DNA of 64,000 bases. It comes from Caprimulgus europaeus (Eukaryota; Chordata; Aves; Caprimulgiformes; Caprimulgidae). Under the pieces are notes generated by a model, which had not been told where the DNA came from, made no database searches, and saw only the letters and a list, made by a program, of their open reading frames with translations. Each line of letters begins with the position of its first letter. Positions within the stretch are counted from its first letter, which is position 1. A program made the translations under genes and the position numbers. The DNA lies in NCBI GenBank assembly GCA_907165065.1, contig OU015528.1, forward strand, positions 20,660,015 to 20,724,014, read 5' to 3'. This document shows, in pieces, positions 63,029 to 64,000 of this stretch.

Positions 63029-64000
63029 AAGAAATAACATTTCAGGAGGACAACGACTGCAGCTTGTATTGAAGAAAATGTATTTTCTTCCTTCTTGCCT
63101 TCCAACAATAAGTCAAAATATAAAGTAATATAAAATCTCTTCCACTGCTCCAGTCTCTAATTAGGACTTCCATTTTTGCAGTGAGCAACTTTTATGCTGA
63201 GAATTGAAGGAGCATGCTGCTGATGCTTTTTTCCTGCTTAAGTACTGTGCATTTGTCTAGAAAGGCTAAATTTAATGCAACTACTATCCAAGTTCTGGAA
63301 ATACATACTTTTATTTATATGCATACAAGCACACACATACATAGTGACCACCAAGATCCAGGAAAAAAAATTAGATTACTACAGTGAACAGGATAAAGGA
63401 TATTTTATTTTCAACATCAATACTATATTAGTGCCAAAAAGCAAATCAAAAACTACAGTTTACAATTGGGGAGGAACTGTATTAAAATAGCATTTAAGAA
63501 AGGCATATGTCATTAAATCTTCCAAAGACTTTTTAAGAAAAGGGTGGGTAGTGAGACATAAATTGGCTGCTACACCAGTCAATGAAATATCTTTACTGAA
63601 AGCAGTGACTCAGGGAGTGTCAATCTTGCTTAACAAGTAGAACCATAAAGGAATCCCCTAGAGTGACAATTTTCCCATTAACATTAAATATCATCTGGAA
63701 TCCTATTAGTAACACATTCATGTCTAGAACATATAGAAGGTACAACAGTAATGAAGCTAACTAAATTGTGAAGGGAATGAGGCAAAAGTCTATTTTATTC
63801 CATTTTGGAACTAAATCCTAAAATATACCTTTGACGACAAGCATGACAAGAGACAAGAAATGAAGATACACTCAAATATGCAAAAGGGGATAGCAGCTCA
63901 TGAAAAGACATTACAAGAATGGCAGGTGGAAGGAATAACTTCAATAAAATATGCCTAAACCCTTGAAGTTATCCTTTTTTGTCTAAATTTTCCCAAGTTA

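Larger units (their letters stand above)
60691..64000. other. Non-coding AT-rich stretch to the window edge
   Basis: No gene, RNA or mobile element recognised. It contains an AAAC-type simple repeat at 60.73 kb and a 22-base A run at 63.0 kb. Open frames here (61965-62174, 62415-62606, 63275-63490) are short and of AT-driven composition. Confidence 0.5.

Overview
This window looks like a gene-poor, AT-rich piece of a bird nuclear genome, either intergenic or deep intronic. The sign is its repeat content. There are many CR1 (chicken repeat 1) LINE fragments, several ending in the 8-bp terminal repeats typical of avian CR1 (ATTCTATG and ATTCTGTG types). There are also several avian ERVL-like long terminal repeats (LTRs). 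The LTR families resemble those I know from neoavian birds, but I cannot name a species. I found no host protein-coding exon, tRNA, rRNA or recognisable ncRNA. The open frames longer than about 60 codons are either CR1 reverse-transcriptase remnants, frames across GC-rich LTR repeats, or unrecognised short frames with no coding features.

Layout. 1-9.3 kb is AT-rich single-copy-looking sequence. A CR1 3' piece lies at 9.3-9.8 kb on the minus strand. The largest CR1 copy (11.80-14.16 kb, minus) keeps the end of the endonuclease, the reverse transcriptase and the 3' end, but it is dead. From 15.6 to 19.7 kb there is an old LTR fragment, a CR1 reverse-transcriptase scrap (plus) and a clean solo LTR with a 5-bp target duplication. 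At 23.9 kb there is a possible LTR fragment. From 26.5 to 35.8 kb there are two closely similar 1.15-kb solo LTRs in the same orientation, with an older, incomplete relative between them in the opposite orientation next to a CR1 scrap. A very old CR1-like piece lies at 29.8 kb and another at 33.1 kb. From 35.8 to 45.0 kb there is almost nothing recognisable except a GGAA microsatellite and homopolymer runs. From 45.0 to 53.1 kb there is a tail-to-tail pair of CR1 pieces, two more degenerate CR1 pieces and a CR1 3' end with an expanded terminal repeat. A worn CR1 piece lies at 56.2-56.8 kb. At 57.85-60.69 kb a minus-strand CR1 is interrupted twice: by a CR1 3' end in the opposite direction and by a 741-bp solo LTR with 4-bp target duplications.

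No genes here can be said to work together. The biology is that of layered, dead retroelements in a non-coding region. I did not find an undescribed functional system. The most informative items are the nested insertions at 57.8-60.7 kb, the group of related LTRs at 26.5-35.8 kb with tandem arrays inside them, and several small tandem duplications.
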